A stretch of DNA of 32,152 nucleotides from assembly GCF_004212635.1 (NCBI RefSeq), contig NZ_PSRT01000095.1, positions 1 to 32,152 on the forward strand, written 5' to 3'. Positions 30,822 to 32,152 of this stretch are shown one piece after another (position 1 is the first letter of the stretch; each line of letters starts with the position of its first letter). The notes beneath the pieces were generated by a model. It was not told the origin of the DNA. It worked only from the letters and a program-made list of their open reading frames with translations, and did no database searches. Source of the stretch: Bradyrhizobium genosp. SA-3 (GTDB lineage: Bacteria > Pseudomonadota > Alphaproteobacteria > Rhizobiales > Xanthobacteraceae). The position numbers were made by a program, and so were the translations under genes.

Positions 30822-32152
30822 ATGAGTGAGACCTTCACAAGCGTGCCCCAGGACGAAGCCGGCTTTCGCGAGCGGGAGCGGCTGTCGTTCGATCTCGATG
30901 CCGACATCTGCGTGATCGGGGCGGGGCTTGCCGGCCTTTCCATCGCGCTAGAGGCGGCCCGGCTCGGGGCCAGCGTCGCGGTTCTCGAGGGCCGCCATGT
31001 CGGCTGGAATGCCTCCGGCAATCAGCTCGGCACCGTGATGCCAGGCTTTGCGCTGCCGCTCACCGACCTGATCGAGCGCATCGGCTTCGAGGACGCGCGC
31101 GAATTGTGGACGCTGTCGAAGGCGGGCGCCGAGTTCGTCCGCGCCAACGCCACGGAAGAGAACATGCCGGGGATCGGCCTCAGCGAGGGCGTGCTGGAAG
31201 TCTCCAATGTCGATGCGGGCGACCGGCTGATCAGCCGGCTGCAAATGCTGAATGAGGATTTCGACACCGAAGTCAAGGGCTGGCAGGTCGATCGCGTCCG
31301 CGCGGTGCTCAAGACCGACCGCTACTTCCACGGCATCCATTATCCTCGCGCGTTCCAGGTCGACGGCCGCAAATATGTGCATGGGCTTGCGGCACTGGCG
31401 CGGCGGGCGGGCGCCCGCATTTTCGAGGATACGCCGGTCGTCAGCATCGATCATTCCGGCATCCGCAAGCGCATCGTCACGCCCTCGGCGCGGCTGCGCG
31501 CGACGCATATCGTGCTCGCCGGCAACATCCATCTCGGCGCGCCCTTGCGGCGCCTGTCGGAGACGCTGCTCCCGGTCTGGCGCTATGCCGGAATCACCGC
31601 GCCGCTCGGCGAGCGTGTGCATGAGATCGTCGCCTTCAAGGGATCGGTGCTGGATTCCGACGGCATCGACCATTTCCGTATCGTCGACGGCGACCGGCTG
31701 ATGTGGGAGAGCCCGGAAACCACCTGGGCGGCGCGTCCGCAGCGCTTCGCCGGCGCCATCAAGCGGCGGATCCGCACGATCTTTCCGCAGCTCGGCGATG
31801 TCGAGATCACCGATACATTCGGCGGCGCCACCGGCCAGACCGTGCATGGCATGCCGCAGATCGGCGAGCTGCGCAAAGGCCTGTGGGTGGCGAGCGGGTT
31901 CGGCCGCCAGGGCATGAACATTTCGGCCATGGCCGGACAGATGATTGCGCGCAGCATCCTCCGGGGCGACGACCGCTGGCGCCTGTTTTCGCCGTTCGAG
32001 CTGGTCTGGGCGGGAGGCACGACCGGACGGGTCGCGGGCCAGCTGGTCGGGATCTGGGGAAGGGCGAGCTCCGCCGCCGCCGGCTCGCTCGCCCGCTACC
32101 GCGAGCGGGCACGGGTCAAGGACAGGGAACGCGAGGCCCGCCTTGCCGAAGC
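30822..32152 (+). CDS. FAD-dependent amine/amino-acid oxidoreductase (DAO family), C-terminus beyond the window
   Basis: From the ATG at 30822 the frame is open to the last base (443 codons). FAD-binding GAGLAG is at 33-38 and the closing FAD-contact motif GLWVASGFGRQGMNISAMAGQ (in short SGFGRQGMN) at about 360-375, as in D-amino-acid oxidase and PuuB-like proteins. The substrate domain lies between (about 90-340). The likely reaction is oxidative deamination of a polyamine derivative or small amine, with FADH2 reoxidised by O2 or the quinone pool. The last about 40 residues are basic and charged (RYRERARVKDREREARLAEA), an unusual tail that continues past the edge. The ribosome binding site is weak (AAGA). 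Confidence 0.85.
   Translation, partial: MSETFTSVPQDEAGFRERERLSFDLDADICVIGAGLAGLSIALEAARLGASVAVLEGRHVGWNASGNQLGTVMPGFALPLTDLIERIGFEDARELWTLSKAGAEFVRANATEENMPGIGLSEGVLEVSNVDAGDRLISRLQMLNEDFDTEVKGWQVDRVRAVLKTDRYFHGIHYPRAFQVDGRKYVHGLAALARRAGARIFEDTPVVSIDHSGIRKRIVTPSARLRATHIVLAGNIHLGAPLRRLSETLLPVWRYAGITAPLGERVHEIVAFKGSVLDSDGIDHFRIVDGDRLMWESPETTWAARPQRFAGAIKRRIRTIFPQLGDVEITDTFGGATGQTVHGMPQIGELRKGLWVASGFGRQGMNISAMAGQMIARSILRGDDRWRLFSPFELVWAGGTTGRVAGQLVGIWGRASSAAAGSLARYRERARVKDREREARLAE

Noticed and set aside
1..32152. tRNA or rRNA genes, CRISPR arrays, insertion sequences, phage or toxin-antitoxin genes
   Set aside because: Looked for on both strands by eye; no cloverleaf-type TTC loop with acceptor pairing, no regularly spaced repeats and no transposase or integrase motifs were seen.

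Overview
The window is high-GC DNA with dense, short-spaced genes. The gene set is typical of a soil alphaproteobacterium: a DUF1127 protein, a DUF892 protein behind an EcfG-type promoter, MipA/OmpV, a TrxR-like ferredoxin-NADP reductase, and many palindromic intergenic repeats. From memory of such genomes, Bradyrhizobium (or a close Nitrobacteraceae relative) is the best fit. This is a judgement from sequence style, not a database result. No tRNA, rRNA, CRISPR array, transposase or phage gene was seen.

Layout. 1-3900: the 5' end of an unidentified gene, an Hpt phosphotransfer protein, a [2Fe-2S] ferredoxin, a hotdog thioesterase, a ferredoxin-NADP reductase and a secreted DUF2147 protein. 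4194-9087: two small secreted proteins, an OmpR-type response regulator with its histidine kinase, and a divergent mipA/ompV-like outer-membrane gene followed by an exported protein of unknown function. The divergent region holds two tandem direct-repeat sites that look like binding sites for the response regulator. 9104-17086: a complete hexarate (D-glucarate/galactarate) catabolic locus, all on the minus strand, in transcription order MFS importer, LysR regulator, kdgD, gudD, ketoglutarate-semialdehyde dehydrogenase and garD. The two dehydratases make 5-dehydro-4-deoxyglucarate, KdgD makes 2-oxoglutarate semialdehyde, and the dehydrogenase makes 2-oxoglutarate for the TCA cycle. An ungapped 30-bp motif (22 of 30 identical) lies upstream of both kdgD and the importer and is the best candidate operator of this regulon.

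17405-26795: a periplasmic SGNH-like hydrolase, a YbhN/LPG-synthase-type membrane protein, a DUF892 ferritin-like stress protein with a GGAAC-N16-CGTT promoter and a clear terminator, a DHA2 drug-efflux-type MFS protein, an MHYT-PAS-GGDEF-EAL cyclic-di-GMP enzyme and two small membrane proteins. 26804-28570: a MocR (GntR-aminotransferase) regulator divergent from a DUF1127 gene, with repeated candidate operator elements between them. 28571-29693: 1.1 kb without a convincing gene. It holds three palindromic repeats and a structured element with a 17-bp long-range stem that may be a non-coding RNA or a mobile repeat. 29694-end: a universal stress protein, a SixA-like phosphatase and an FAD-dependent amine/amino-acid oxidase that runs off the window.

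The most rewarding material is regulatory and non-coding: the shared hexarate motif, the two-component repeats, the EcfG promoter, the MocR/DUF1127 region and the structured element at about 28935-29410. All were found by eye and none has been tested by search or folding.
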